Below, in pieces: positions 16,640 to 26,426 of a DNA stretch of 64,000 bases (its first letter is position 1; each line of letters begins with the position of its first letter). This DNA is from Pedobacter ghigonis (GTDB lineage Bacteria; Bacteroidota; Bacteroidia; Sphingobacteriales; Sphingobacteriaceae): assembly GCF_903166585.1 (NCBI RefSeq), contig NZ_CAESCM010000015.1, forward strand, positions 100,333 to 164,332, given 5' to 3'. The position numbers and the translations under genes are program-made. A model generated the notes under the pieces. The model saw only the letters and a list, made by a program, of their open reading frames with translations, did no database searches and was not told the DNA's origin.

Positions 16640-17326
16640 ATGAAAACAAGAATTTCCGAAATAACCATAGCCGAACCCTGCACGCAAAACTGGGATGAAA
16701 TGGAAAAAGGTGCAGGCTTTAATTTCTGTACGGCCTGCAGTAAAAATGTAATCGATTTCTCGGGTTATACCAACGCCCAAATCATTCAAACACTGGCGGG
16801 CGCCAGTTCAACGGTGTGTGGACGCTTGACTCAGCTGCAATTAAACCAGCTCAACTACCATTTAATCGTTGTACCTGCAAAGAACAGGAACTGGATGAAA
16901 TACCTGGGCGTATTGGCCATTGGAGCGAGCATTTTAACACAGAGTACACATGCAACACCAAAAAGGGAATCTGTTGAGCTTATTAAGCCAAAAAACGATC
17001 ATCAGGCAAATAAACCTGATGAGCCTGTTATTTTGAGAACATTTTATGGTTATATGTTTTTGAAAAATAACAACGCCAATGTTCCAATGGCTGGTTTAAA
17101 ACTCAGGTTAAAAGGTACCAACCTTACCACAGTTACTGATAAAAACGGACGTTACGAATTTAAAGTAGACGACAGTTTATACTGGAAACATAATGAGTTA
17201 ATTGCTGAAGGCAGCGAATACCTGGTTGCACTTAAATTGGATAATAAAACTGTTAAGCAGCAAGATTATTATCCATATAAAGCAGAATATGCAATTATGG
17301 GCAAGATTAATGTTTCCTATAAATAG
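16640..17326 (+). CDS. Cys-motif protein with carboxypeptidase regulatory-like domain
   Basis: A 228-residue protein. The N-terminal ~60 residues have EPCTQNWDEM, FNFCTACSKNVIDFSG and VCGRLTQLQL. This four-cysteine module is shared with two tandem genes at 27815-29349. A membrane-like segment (YLGVLAIGASILTQS) follows, then a beta-sandwich of carboxypeptidase-regulatory type (YGYMFLKNNN to VTDKNGRYEF). The first half may bind a metal in the cytoplasm and the second may face the periplasm; this is inference. I start at 16640 because the conserved module begins there. Confidence 0.75.
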   Translation: MKTRISEITIAEPCTQNWDEMEKGAGFNFCTACSKNVIDFSGYTNAQIIQTLAGASSTVCGRLTQLQLNQLNYHLIVVPAKNRNWMKYLGVLAIGASILTQSTHATPKRESVELIKPKNDHQANKPDEPVILRTFYGYMFLKNNNANVPMAGLKLRLKGTNLTTVTDKNGRYEFKVDDSLYWKHNELIAEGSEYLVALKLDNKTVKQQDYYPYKAEYAIMGKINVSYK

Positions 17327-17373
17327 CCCTCTTATTAAAAAACACTAAATATAAATTACGCTTTCATTCTCTC

Positions 17374-17407
17374 AATGATCTGTACATTTTGTATGGATCA
17401 TTTTTTT
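17374..17407 (+). terminator. Intrinsic terminator between convergent genes
   Basis: Stem AATGATC / GATCATT (17374-17380, 17396-17402), extended inward by TGTAC / GTATG with two wobble pairs, loop ATTTT, then a T tract. It overlaps the end of the convergent ppx gene. Confidence 0.75.
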
Positions 17408-18320
17408 ATATCTGGCTGGCCAAAACGCCCATTTTTAGATCATAAGTAGAAAGTGTAAGCCTGTTTATTTTACAACGGCCTAAAACATAATTCGTAATCA
17501 GGGAGGCAATTACAATCATATCTACCCGTAGCGGAATAATTCCGGGCATTTCTACCCTTTGCTGGTGGGTAGAGTTGATCAGCCTCAGCGCTATTTCAAT
17601 GTAATCATCATAGTTAAACAGATAGGTTTTGATCTGTGCAATATCTATAGCCTCGTTATGCTTTCGGGTAAGGAGTTCGGCGAAGGTTTCGAACGCACCA
17701 GCCGAACCAATTAAAATTTGCGGTTTATATTTTTCACAGATTTCAAAAAGATCTGTCAGTTGTTCCTGAATGCGAAAGAGTATGGCTTGTTTATCTTCGT
17801 CAGAAAGGGGATCAGATTTAAAGAACTGTTGCATCAGGCGTGCCGCCCCAATGTTATAGCTTTTTTTCCAGATCAACTGTTCCGCGTTGCAGAGAATAAA
17901 TTCTACGCTGCCACCACCAATATCCATAATTAGCGATAGCTCTTGTATGGCACCACTTAATTTTACGCCCTGGTAAATTAATTCGGCCTCTTCATCGCCG
18001 CTAATCGTTTCGATACTGATGCCGGTGGCTTCTTTAACAGCCTTTACAAAATCATTTCCATTCCCGGCGCTTCTCACTGCCGAAGTTGCAGTTGCCCTTA
18101 CACGATCTACATTATACTCAGCAATAGTATTTTGAAAGTTTTTAAGGCAGTTTACACCTCTTTCAAAAGCAGCTGGGATAATAACATTATCGTTAATTCT
18201 GCCTTCACCCAGCTTAACCGGAACATTGGTTTTGTACAGAATTTCAAATGTAGTTGTATTTACTTCTGCAATAAGCAAATGAAAGGTGTTAGTGCCCAGA
18301 TCGATAACAGCAATGCGCAT
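17406..18320 (-). CDS. Ppx/GppA family phosphatase
   Basis: A 304-residue ASKHA-fold protein. The phosphate-1 motif is AVIDLGTNTFHLLIAEV at the N-terminus and the phosphate-2 motif is LIMDIGGGSVEFIL near residue 135. It hydrolyses polyphosphate or the pppGpp 5'-phosphate. It has only the catalytic two-domain core (about 300 residues), like the short Bacteroidota forms, without the C-terminal HD-like domain of E. coli Ppx, so substrate choice is open. Confidence 0.88.
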   Translation of the reverse strand: MRIAVIDLGTNTFHLLIAEVNTTTFEILYKTNVPVKLGEGRINDNVIIPAAFERGVNCLKNFQNTIAEYNVDRVRATATSAVRSAGNGNDFVKAVKEATGISIETISGDEEAELIYQGVKLSGAIQELSLIMDIGGGSVEFILCNAEQLIWKKSYNIGAARLMQQFFKSDPLSDEDKQAILFRIQEQLTDLFEICEKYKPQILIGSAGAFETFAELLTRKHNEAIDIAQIKTYLFNYDDYIEIALRLINSTHQQRVEMPGIIPLRVDMIVIASLITNYVLGRCKINRLTLSTYDLKMGVLASQI

Positions 18321-18495
18321 AATAGTAGGTTTGTGAAAACAAAAATAAAGGACCTTCGGTACTGTAAGTCCTGCTATCCGTTAAATTTTGTTATTGTTGG
18401 TGCTAAATTAAGGTTCGTATAACAAAATATCATGGTTAACGGGCTTATTTTATTTCAGTTTTACCATTAGGTATATAAAATAGCCTGAAAATTTA

Positions 18496-19209
18496 TTACA
18501 CTGCCATTTGTAATTGTCTGGCATTATGCAGTGCCGCTGTGCCCCATGTATTGTTAAAATAAACATAAACTTCCTTAATATCTGCTTTAATTTGCATGGC
18601 GAAAGCATCAATCAATGCTTTATCATATTCCGATTTGTAAAGTACGGGCTTGCCATGAAAGCGATAATACACCTTATCCGTATTTTGGATCACCGTATCT
18701 GGTAGATCAGCAGGGTAACTCTGACCGCTAAAAATAATGTCACATTGAGAAAGTTCCTGATAAATCTCCTCGTTAAACCAGCTGAGATGACGAAACTCTA
18801 CAACATTCTGAAAATCGGGATTTAGATTTTCGATTAGCCTGGCCAGCCGATCGGTTGTATATTCAAATTTGGGTGGAAACTGAAATAATATACAGCCTAT
18901 TTTCTCTTTTAAGCCTGATTGAACTGCGGCATAAAAATCGTTAATGAGTGTTTTACAATCATTAAGTTGTTTATAATGTGTAATTAAACGTGGAGCCTTG
19001 ATGGTAAAAATAAATTCGCCGGGACTTTCATCATACCATTTGTCGAATGATTTTTGAGGTGGCATTTTATAAAAGGTAGAATTGATTTCTATCGTATTAA
19101 AATGCTCACAATAATACTTAAACCAATCTTTTTGCACCAAGCCTTTCGGATAGAAGACTTCTTTCCATTCGCGGTAATAAAAACCAGAACAACCAATTCG
19201 CCATTTCAT
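18496..19209 (-). CDS. DUF72 (YecE-like) protein
   Basis: A 237-residue protein with IGCSGFYYREWKEVFYP, NTIEINSTFYKMP and YYRFHGKP, the hallmarks of the TIM-barrel DUF72 family. The biochemical function of the family is unsettled. It stands alone between ppx and dnaJ, on the same strand as both. Confidence 0.9.
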   Translation of the reverse strand: MKWRIGCSGFYYREWKEVFYPKGLVQKDWFKYYCEHFNTIEINSTFYKMPPQKSFDKWYDESPGEFIFTIKAPRLITHYKQLNDCKTLINDFYAAVQSGLKEKIGCILFQFPPKFEYTTDRLARLIENLNPDFQNVVEFRHLSWFNEEIYQELSQCDIIFSGQSYPADLPDTVIQNTDKVYYRFHGKPVLYKSEYDKALIDAFAMQIKADIKEVYVYFNNTWGTAALHNARQLQMAV

Positions 19210-19322
19210 TTACAGAAAACAGTGTATATACTGAAAGGTTTATTAGAAACGAAAATGGTGACAGATTACATAAAGTGAATATTATCACTCTTTCTCTCGA
19301 GCCGAAATTACGCCTTGAAAAC

Positions 19323-19353
19323 AAAAAACCGATGCTTGCGACACCGGTTTTTT
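19323..19353 (-). terminator. Intrinsic terminator of dnaJ
   Basis: Stem AAAAAACCG / CGGTTTTTT (19323-19331, 19345-19353) around a 13-nt loop. It lies 19 bp past the dnaJ stop and works as a T-tailed hairpin on the minus strand; the A/T arms make it potentially bidirectional. Confidence 0.75.
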
Positions 19354-19371
19354 AAATTTATGTGGAATTAA

Positions 19372-20535
19372 TTACTCAAAATATTCTTTCATTCTTTCGA
19401 AGAAGCTCTTGTCGTTTTTGCCAGGTTGTGGCTTAAAGTTTGGAGATTCGCGTAATTTCTCTAAAGCACTGCGTTCATCGCTGCTTAGCGCTTTAGGTGT
19501 CCAGATGTTGATGTGGATAATTTCATCACCTCTGTGGTACGAGTTCACCTCTGGTAAACCTTTGCCTTTTAAACGCAATAGTTTTCCGCTTTGGGTACCC
19601 GGATCAATTTTAATTTTGGCTTTACCATCAATTGTAGGTACTTCTATGCTCATTCCTAAAGCAGCATCTACAAAACTTAAGTGTAAATCGTAAACAATAT
19701 TGTTGCCTTCGCGTTTTAAGGTTTCGTGTGGAGTTTCTTCAATTAAGATAATCAAATCGCCCGGAATACCGCCGTTTGGTGCTGCATTTCCTTTACCGCT
19801 CATGCTCAGTTGCATGCCTTCGCTCACACCTGCAGGAATGTTAATGGTAATAGTTTCTTCACCACGTACCACGCCATCACCATGGCAAACATTACATTTA
19901 GCTGTAATTTGCTGACCGCTTCCGTTACAGGTAGGGCAGGTTGATGCAGTTTGCATCTGGCCTAAAATGGTATTGGTTACCCTGCGTACCTGGCCGCTGC
20001 CACCGCAAGTACCACAAGTACTTACCGATGATTTATCTTTTGCACCAGAACCGTCGCAGGTTTTACATACAATCAGTTTATTAACCTTAATTTTCTTTTC
20101 AGCACCGTGCGCAATTTCTTCAAGTGTTAATTTAACCTTAATGCGTAGGTTAGAACCTTTAGCTACACGTCGGCCACCACGTTGCTGGCCACCGCCGCCA
20201 CCACCAAAAAAGCTTTCGAATGGGTTATGACCACCAAAAATATCCCCAAAATTACTGAAGATATCATCCATGTTCATGTTGCCACCACCATAACCACCAG
20301 AGGCACTGCTGCCTACACCGGCATGGCCAAACTGATCGTAACGCTGTTTTTTCTCCGGGCTGCTTAAAACTTCGTATGCTTCTGCAGCTTCTTTAAATTT
20401 ATCCTCAGCGGCTTTATCTCCCGGGTTTTTATCTGGGTGATATTTGATCGCCATCTTACGGTAAGCTTTCTTTATCTCGTCAGCAGCTGCGCTTTTGGTT
20501 ACGCCTAATACGTCGTAATAATCTCTTTTACTCAT
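19372..20535 (-). CDS. dnaJ: Chaperone DnaJ
   Basis: A 387-residue type I J-protein. The J domain holds HPD at residues 33-35, followed by a Gly/Phe-rich linker (about 73-122), four CxxCxGxG zinc repeats (CKTCDGSG, CGTCGGSG, CPTCNGSG, CNVCHGDG) and the C-terminal substrate domains. It delivers unfolded clients to DnaK and stimulates its ATPase. grpE lies upstream on the same strand with a 153-bp gap of low-complexity DNA. Full length and intact. Confidence 0.97.
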   Translation of the reverse strand: MSKRDYYDVLGVTKSAAADEIKKAYRKMAIKYHPDKNPGDKAAEDKFKEAAEAYEVLSSPEKKQRYDQFGHAGVGSSASGGYGGGNMNMDDIFSNFGDIFGGHNPFESFFGGGGGGQQRGGRRVAKGSNLRIKVKLTLEEIAHGAEKKIKVNKLIVCKTCDGSGAKDKSSVSTCGTCGGSGQVRRVTNTILGQMQTASTCPTCNGSGQQITAKCNVCHGDGVVRGEETITINIPAGVSEGMQLSMSGKGNAAPNGGIPGDLIILIEETPHETLKREGNNIVYDLHLSFVDAALGMSIEVPTIDGKAKIKIDPGTQSGKLLRLKGKGLPEVNSYHRGDEIIHINIWTPKALSSDERSALEKLRESPNFKPQPGKNDKSFFERMKEYFE

Positions 20536-20688
20536 TTTCTTTATAAACGTTAAAATGTTTGAAGGTTGAAACGATCAACGTTATGCTACCCAACAAACAT
20601 TCTATTTATTATTTTATGGTTTGGAACTGGTTATTGAAATTATTGTCTACAACATTCCAACCGATAACCTTCCAACTTTTCAATTTTT

Positions 20689-21270
20689 CTAAGCGCCAAC
20701 TACTACTTTAGCAAAGCGGATTACATTATCATTTAAAGTATAACCTTTTTCAACCTCATCAATAACCTTACCCTTTAATTCTTCGGTAGGGGCAGGGATA
20801 TTGGTAATGGCCTCGTGGAAATCGGTATTAAAAGGCTGGCTGATGCTTTCTACATCTTTTAAACCTTTTTGCGCCAAAGTGTTTTTTAATTTGGTGCTAA
20901 CCAATAAAACACCTTCTTTAACCGGAGCAACCTCACTTGCGCTTTCCATTGCTTTTAATGCACGGTCAAAATCATCTAAAACCGGTAAAAGCGAAACAAT
21001 TACATCTTTACCAGCGGTTTGTAACAACTCTACGCGTTCTTTTTGTGTACGGCGTTTGTAATTGTCAAACTCTGCATATAAACGCAGGTATTTATCATTA
21101 AGTTGTTGAACTTCTGCCTGTAATTTCTCTTCAGCAGTTAGTTCCGGAGCCTGCTCAGTTACATTTGCAGCAGCATCAGTATTTTCTACATTTTCAGTAG
21201 GATTTTCTGATGTATTTTCAGTATTCATTATATTTTCTTCTTTATCGTTATTTTTCTTCTTATTAAACAT
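20689..21270 (-). CDS. grpE: Nucleotide exchange factor GrpE
   Basis: A 193-residue protein with an acidic, Asn/Glu/Thr-rich disordered N-terminus (about 1-45), a long coiled coil (LQAEVQQLNDKYLRLYAEFDNYKRRTQKE) and the C-terminal beta domain (GYTLNDNVIRFAKVVVG). It releases ADP from DnaK. It pairs with dnaJ downstream; dnaK is not in the window. A second possible start is the Met at residue 15. Confidence 0.95.
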   Translation of the reverse strand: MFNKKKNNDKEENIMNTENTSENPTENVENTDAAANVTEQAPELTAEEKLQAEVQQLNDKYLRLYAEFDNYKRRTQKERVELLQTAGKDVIVSLLPVLDDFDRALKAMESASEVAPVKEGVLLVSTKLKNTLAQKGLKDVESISQPFNTDFHEAITNIPAPTEELKGKVIDEVEKGYTLNDNVIRFAKVVVGA

Positions 21271-21398
21271 AATACCAGGCTGAATTTTTTTGTGTTAATC
21301 TCAACTATTTTGCCATAAACGGAAATCAGCCAAGCTGTCAGATTTATTTGTAATTATCTGAACAGTTTGGCTGATTAGCTGACGGATGTCAGAATTTT

Positions 21399-22082
21399 TT
21401 ATGCTATTTGTGCATCTTCGTGAACAATACCATTTTCGCATTTGATGATACGCGATGGGAAAGTACGTATGATGTGGTAATCGTGTGTAGCCATTAAAAC
21501 GGCGGTTCCGGCCTGACTGATTTGTTTCAATAGCGTTACAATTTCTTCCGAAGTTTCGGGATCTAAGTTACCTGTCGGTTCATCGGCCAATATAATTTCC
21601 GGATCGTTTAACAAGGCCCTTGCAATTACGATGCGTTGCTGCTCGCCACCAGAAATTTCGTGTGGCATTTTTTTAATCTTCGAGCGTAAACCCACTTTAT
21701 CCAAAACATCTTTTACGCGCTCGTTAATCAGCTTTTCGTCTTTCCAGCCAGTAGCTTTGAGTACAAATTCGAGGTTTTTTTCAATTGTCCTGTCTGTAAG
21801 AAGCTGAAAATCCTGAAAAACCACACCCAGTTTACGACGTAAAAAAGGCACCTGGCTTTCTTTCAGGTTTTTAAGGTCGAAGCCTGCAATGTTACCTTCG
21901 CCGCTACCAATATGCAAATCGCCATATAATATTTTAAGCAAACTACTCTTGCCCGAACCGGTTTGACCGATTAAGAATATAAATTCGTCTTTTTCGATGT
22001 GTAAATTTACGTTTGAGAGTACCAGATGTTTCTGTTGAAAAACATCAACATTGCTTAAATGAATTACTGCGTTACCTGTCAT
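21399..22082 (-). CDS. ftsE: FtsE-like ABC transporter ATP-binding protein
   Basis: A 227-residue ABC ATPase. Walker A is GQTGSGKSS at residues 39-47, the Q loop is VFQDFQLL, the signature is ISGGEQQR and Walker B is IILADEPTGNLDPE. The overall pattern matches FtsE, which with FtsX regulates cell-wall hydrolysis at division. No ftsX is adjacent here. The gene overlaps or abuts the small gene upstream (1-bp gap), suggesting co-transcription. Confidence 0.85.
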   Translation of the reverse strand: MTGNAVIHLSNVDVFQQKHLVLSNVNLHIEKDEFIFLIGQTGSGKSSLLKILYGDLHIGSGEGNIAGFDLKNLKESQVPFLRRKLGVVFQDFQLLTDRTIEKNLEFVLKATGWKDEKLINERVKDVLDKVGLRSKIKKMPHEISGGEQQRIVIARALLNDPEIILADEPTGNLDPETSEEIVTLLKQISQAGTAVLMATHDYHIIRTFPSRIIKCENGIVHEDAQIA

Positions 22083-22083
22083 A

Positions 22084-22287
22084 TTATATTTCTAATTTTG
22101 CAATCTGCCCAAAAGGCAGGTCTTTAACCATTTCCATAATGTAATCCTGTTTGTCACCCAAACCCAGTTTTTCCAACGATTTATCAGGCCTGTCTACCCT
22201 AAAATAAGCTAAAAGTGTAAACTTGTCATCTCTTAACTGTACGTAATCCGGAATTTTGGCTATGCCTTTAACTTTAACGATATACAT
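22084..22287 (-). CDS. Small conserved protein of unknown function
   Basis: A 67-residue protein starting MYIVKVKGIAKIPDYVQLRD with a mixed beta/alpha pattern and no known motif. It is one base from ftsE and very likely co-transcribed with it. I use the ATG at 22287; the longer frame from 22311 adds eight unconvincing residues. Confidence 0.65.
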   Translation of the reverse strand: MYIVKVKGIAKIPDYVQLRDDKFTLLAYFRVDRPDKSLEKLGLGDKQDYIMEMVKDLPFGQIAKLEI

Positions 22288-22338
22288 TGTGCTCAAAAAT
22301 AGCATTTCCAAATGATAAGCGAAAGTATGAAGCCCTTT

Positions 22339-24282
22339 TTATCTGACCAACATGAGCCAGCCGGTGTAGGTTTGGAAATCTTCGTTTAAATAAACCGAAT
22401 AATAATACACTGCAGGAGGAAGTTCTTTCCCGTTCATTTTGCCATCCCAGGGCTTAAATGGTCCGGTACTTTGGTAAACCAGGTTGCCAAAACGATTGAT
22501 AATTTTGACTACCGGATTAGGGAATGACGCTGCTGCTGGTATATTCCAGGTATCGTTTACGCTATCGCCATTTGGTGAAAAAGTGTTGGGGATAACCACT
22601 TTTGGATAAACAGTTATGGTAACATCATCACTACTGCTGCTGCAGCCCGAATTTGAGGTAGCGTGTAAAGTGTAGGTGATATCGCGCGGTGGTGTAGCAA
22701 CAGGGTTTAGTTTAGTTGGATCATTAAGATAATCGGCAGGTGTCCATAAATAGGTAACATCTCCAGAAACCTTACCACTTAAAGTTATTTTTTGCCCATC
22801 TACGATCTTCTGATCCGCTCCGGCATCTGCCAAGGCATTTTTATTTACATTAATGGTTATTTGCGCTGTTTCGGAGCATGTGCCGTTGGTAACTTTTACT
22901 GTATAGGTGGTGGTTTCGGTAGGGGAAGCAACAGGGCTAGCACTTTTAGGGTCTGACAGGCCAATGGCAGGTTGCCAAAGGTATTCGGTGCCACCAGCTG
23001 CTGCTAACTGGATTGATTTCCCCTCGCAAATAGTAGCTGCTTGTATGTTGGTTGTAACCTGTACAGGATCGTAAACCAGCACATGGGTTGATGCGTTTGC
23101 TGAACAACCATTTGCCGAAACAGTAACCGTATATTCGCCGTCCATGGCTTTGGTTGCATTAATGAATGTTGGACTTTGGGCTGTTGATGTAAACCCATTT
23201 GGCCCGGTCCAGCTGTAGCTTGTTCCACCCGATGCATTTAGTTGAATGGTGTATCCAATACAAAAAGGACCAAAATTTTCAGCTTTGGCAATGGGCAATG
23301 GGTTTACCATTACTGTTATGGGATCGGATACTGCCCGACAGTTCACTTTATCTATATTTCCGTTTATGGCAGTAATTAAGCGGTATTGGTAGGTTCCAAC
23401 TGGTTTGTTTAAAAAATCGATTGTAGCCTGTTTTGTAGTTGCTGCAGGAATATCAATCCAGCCAGAACCTGTTTTTTCTTGCCACTGATAAACCGGATTG
23501 TTATACTCTGGCGAAATATTAGCATCTACCGTAAAGTTACCAGTATTGCCCACACACATATTTAATGAAGTGTTGTTGAGGTTGAAAAAGGGGGTGATGC
23601 CTGGACCGCAAGCCTGTACGGTAATATCGTCGAGCGCAAAATCATTACCACTGTTGGTCTGTGTGTCGTTTATCAGTTGCAGCGTTACAGTAGAATTGTT
23701 CCCGTTGCTAAAATCGAGCGAATATTGATGCCACCTTCCATCTGCTGTAACATTTCCGGTTGAAGTACTGCCCAAAAGATTGCTATTGGGATCAATTACC
23801 TTTAAAATCATATTGGGTGGCTGGGCATTTGCAGCGGCCGAATTGGTATTAAGTACCCAAATAGATAAACGCAAAAGGGTATTTGGACAAAGATTATCCA
23901 TGCTTTGTTCAAAGAACACTGTTTTGGTAGCTATACCATCTATTAAAAGCATTAATCCATTGCTATCGCCGGTATGGTCTGCATGTGGTTGCCAGTAACT
24001 AGGGTAGGGATTGCCTGGAGTAGCTGGTGTTTTAACCAAACCTGATTGATTTGGCGCTAAAGCTCTTGAATTTGGCCCAGGAGGCCCCATGAAAGTTGTA
24101 AATGTAGTTGCTCCCGGAGCATATTGCGCTAACGGACCATACCAGTTATCGGTATTATTACCCTGTCCAAAAGTCTGGTTAATTAAAGGCTGACCAAAAG
24201 TGCCTATACATACCTGTGCCTTAGCAAAATTTGCAAATAGGAAAATGCAAAGAAAGGATAACGCTTTTATGAAACGATACAT
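22339..24282 (-). CDS. Secreted multi-domain protein with type B T9SS C-terminal domain
   Basis: A 647-residue protein with a signal peptide ending NFAKAQ, an N-terminal jelly-roll-like region (residues about 25-225, ending FALDDITVQACG), three to four Ig/PKD-like beta domains (for example YSWTGPNGFTS, YLWQPAIGLSDP, YLWTPADYLNDP) and a final domain with VIPNTFSPNGDSVNDTW, NRFGNLVYQS and WDGKMNGKELPPAVYYY. That last domain is the gliding-motility type B signal for the type IX secretion system, so the protein should reach the cell surface or medium. It may be an adhesin. Confidence 0.92.
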   Translation of the reverse strand: MYRFIKALSFLCIFLFANFAKAQVCIGTFGQPLINQTFGQGNNTDNWYGPLAQYAPGATTFTTFMGPPGPNSRALAPNQSGLVKTPATPGNPYPSYWQPHADHTGDSNGLMLLIDGIATKTVFFEQSMDNLCPNTLLRLSIWVLNTNSAAANAQPPNMILKVIDPNSNLLGSTSTGNVTADGRWHQYSLDFSNGNNSTVTLQLINDTQTNSGNDFALDDITVQACGPGITPFFNLNNTSLNMCVGNTGNFTVDANISPEYNNPVYQWQEKTGSGWIDIPAATTKQATIDFLNKPVGTYQYRLITAINGNIDKVNCRAVSDPITVMVNPLPIAKAENFGPFCIGYTIQLNASGGTSYSWTGPNGFTSTAQSPTFINATKAMDGEYTVTVSANGCSANASTHVLVYDPVQVTTNIQAATICEGKSIQLAAAGGTEYLWQPAIGLSDPKSASPVASPTETTTYTVKVTNGTCSETAQITINVNKNALADAGADQKIVDGQKITLSGKVSGDVTYLWTPADYLNDPTKLNPVATPPRDITYTLHATSNSGCSSSSDDVTITVYPKVVIPNTFSPNGDSVNDTWNIPAAASFPNPVVKIINRFGNLVYQSTGPFKPWDGKMNGKELPPAVYYYSVYLNEDFQTYTGWLMLVR

Positions 24283-24369
24283 CTACTGGCTCAGGTGAAT
24301 CAGCGAATATCTAAATAAAAAATTATAATTCAATTTAAATATTAACTAGCTTTTTGGTCAGTTTATTAG

Positions 24370-24795
24370 CTATTTGTCTATAATAAAATTGGTGAGGTAG
24401 TTTGAGATATTATTTGATATAATAGGATTAAACAGGAAGAATTTTGTCTCTATCTTTCGCTTTTTTAGTGATTTGTAAGCCGCTATAAAATGTTTTAGCT
24501 CTTCTGTAGTTAATGATGAAAATGCATTATAAACGGTGAAATTTTTAAAATCCTGAAAATTTAATTTTGCCTTTGTTTTTTCAAGTTTATCGTTAGTCCA
24601 TTTATTTTTTTTAGAAATATTATCAATTTGAGAAATACAGGATCTTTCGAACAGCACTTTATAACTACTAACTTCCATTAGCTCATCTATTAAAAGCTTG
24701 TTAGAATTTGTAGGCTCTGCCATGGCTGGAGGACCTTGAGCTTTTACAATTGAAAACGTAAAAATAAAAAAGGCGATGAGCAGTAAATTTTTCAT
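24370..24795 (-). CDS. Small secreted protein of unknown function
   Basis: A 141-residue protein with a clear signal peptide (MKNLLLIAFFIFTFSIVKAQ) and a helical, lysine-rich mature part with one cysteine. No motif is recognised. It ends with LTNFIIDK. It lies between the surface protein and the acyl-CoA reductase gene on the same strand. Confidence 0.65.
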   Translation of the reverse strand: MKNLLLIAFFIFTFSIVKAQGPPAMAEPTNSNKLLIDELMEVSSYKVLFERSCISQIDNISKKNKWTNDKLEKTKAKLNFQDFKNFTVYNAFSSLTTEELKHFIAAYKSLKKRKIETKFFLFNPIISNNISNYLTNFIIDK

Positions 24796-24819
24796 AAATT
24801 AAAATTAATGCAAATAAGT

Positions 24820-25833
24820 TTAAAATCTATTCAAAAACTCAATTGTATTTACATTATCGGCATAATCCCAAAGTTTTGGGTGTTGGCTTTGGCCGAAATC
24901 AAAACTGGCTACATTTATTGGCGTTTTGGTAACCACGCATTGAATATCTGCTGCTTTATCTTTCAGTTTATTTTCTACATCCTGAAGGTTTTCGTACTCC
25001 TCGTAATAAAGCACTGCTAAAGGCGAAGCCAGGCTTTCGTCTTCTTTTAATAATAAAAAACCATTATCGAAATGTTTGGCGGCATTTACCAGGTAAATAG
25101 ATTTATTGTAATCGTAATTGTTTTGGTATTTAAAGTGGTTAATGATTTGATTGTTGCTTTCAATGCCTTCGTATAAGTGGGCAATATCGTAACCTTTCGG
25201 GAAATATACTTTAGAAACATTTCTGCAACCTAATCCAAAATAGTCGAAAATATCGGCTCCTAAGTTTTGGATATCCTCTTTACTTTCGGTGCCATCCAAA
25301 ATGGCAACGCTGTTTCTGTTTTTGCGGATAATGTTGGGCACTTTGCTAAAATAGTAATCGAAATACCGCGATGAATTGTTACTTCCGGTGGCAATTACAG
25401 CGTCAAAGTCTTTTAAACGCTCTACATATTCAATTTTATCTGCAAAGGCAGGTTCGATATTAATTAACTCCTTAATAACAGTTTTAATCAGTTTGTCGTC
25501 AGACGAAGAAAGTTTAATTAGCGCAATATTTCCTGTAGCTAAAACGCTTAAAACATCGTGTAAACCCACCAGAGGAATATTGCCGGCAAGGATTAGCCCC
25601 ACTTTTTTAGGCAATGTACTAAACTTTACTGATTCGAACCAAAGTGCTAAATCGGCCTCATTTAGCATGGCTGCAAAAGATAAAACAGATTTTTTTATAT
25701 TTTCTTGAGTGAACCATGCATTGGCACTTTCGGCACTATAAAGTGCATTTCCTAGTATGTCAGTAGGGTTTGTAAGCTTTTTACCTAGTTCACCAAATGC
25801 GATTATTGCTTTTTCTTGAGTTAATGCTGACAT
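24820..25833 (-). CDS. LuxC-like acyl-CoA reductase
   Basis: A 337-residue aldehyde-dehydrogenase-fold protein with GLILAGNIPLVGLHDVLSVLATGN, VIATGSNNSSRYFDYYF and FGLGCRNVSKVY, where Cys in GLGCRN is the expected nucleophile. LuxC-type enzymes reduce fatty acyl groups to aldehydes. In Bacteroidota this gene is commonly divergent from a 4Fe-4S ferredoxin gene, as it is here (78 bp apart). No lux genes are nearby, so luminescence is not implied. Confidence 0.85.
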   Translation of the reverse strand: MSALTQEKAIIAFGELGKKLTNPTDILGNALYSAESANAWFTQENIKKSVLSFAAMLNEADLALWFESVKFSTLPKKVGLILAGNIPLVGLHDVLSVLATGNIALIKLSSSDDKLIKTVIKELINIEPAFADKIEYVERLKDFDAVIATGSNNSSRYFDYYFSKVPNIIRKNRNSVAILDGTESKEDIQNLGADIFDYFGLGCRNVSKVYFPKGYDIAHLYEGIESNNQIINHFKYQNNYDYNKSIYLVNAAKHFDNGFLLLKEDESLASPLAVLYYEEYENLQDVENKLKDKAADIQCVVTKTPINVASFDFGQSQHPKLWDYADNVNTIEFLNRF

Positions 25834-25863
25834 ATTTAGAATTATTATTAATTGATTATATCT

Positions 25864-25871
25864 TATATTTG
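25864..25871 (+). promoter_or_regulatory. Candidate -7 element for ferredoxin gene
   Basis: TATATTTG matches TAnnTTTG, 40 bp before the ferredoxin ATG in the divergent gap. The -33 region is AT-rich with no TTTG at the right spacing. Confidence 0.5.
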
Positions 25872-25911
25872 CAGCGCAAAGGTAAACTAAGCAAAAGAAT
25901 TAGACGAAAAC

Positions 25912-26262
25912 ATGGCAATTAAAATAACAGATGAGTGTATAAATTGTGGGGCATGTGAACCAGAATGTCCAAATAACGCAATTTACGATGCCGGAACTGC
26001 ATGGCGTTTTTCTGATGGTACCAATTTAAACGGTATCATTGATTTTGGTAATCAACAAATCGAAGCTGATGCAACTCAGGAAGCAGTTTCAGACGAAGTA
26101 TATTATATCGTATCGGATAAGTGTACTGAATGTAAAGGTTTTCATGATGAGCCTCAATGTGCGGCAGTATGCCCGGTTGATTGCTGCGTAGATGACGAAG
26201 ATATCCGCGAAACAGAAGAAGAATTATTGGCTAAGAAAGCCTGGTTACACCAGGAAGGTTAA
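25912..26262 (+). CDS. 4Fe-4S dicluster ferredoxin
   Basis: A 116-residue ferredoxin with two cluster motifs: CINCGACEPECPNNAIY at residues 8-24 and CTECKGFHDEPQCAAVCPVDCC at about 66-87. The longer spacing in the second motif is typical of the Alvin-type ferredoxins. It carries electrons in the cytosol. It is divergent from the acyl-CoA reductase and has its own terminator. Confidence 0.92.
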   Translation: MAIKITDECINCGACEPECPNNAIYDAGTAWRFSDGTNLNGIIDFGNQQIEADATQEAVSDEVYYIVSDKCTECKGFHDEPQCAAVCPVDCCVDDEDIRETEEELLAKKAWLHQEG

Positions 26263-26282
26263 TAATTAAAAGATATTAAATT

Positions 26283-26316
26283 AAAAAGTCTCGGTTATTA
26301 ATCGAGACTTTTTTTT
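26283..26316 (+). terminator. Intrinsic terminator of 4Fe-4S ferredoxin
   Basis: An 11-bp stem AAAAAGTCTCG / CGAGACTTTTT (26283-26293, 26303-26313) with a 9-nt loop and T tail, 20 bp after the stop. Confidence 0.9.
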
Positions 26317-26426
26317 GTGCTGGTTCTTAAAATAACCAATTATCAATAAATCAATTTTCAAACTGTATAAAACACCAGGTTTAGACGAACGTAGTGTTTG
26401 ATTATTGTGATTTGAATATTGGTTAT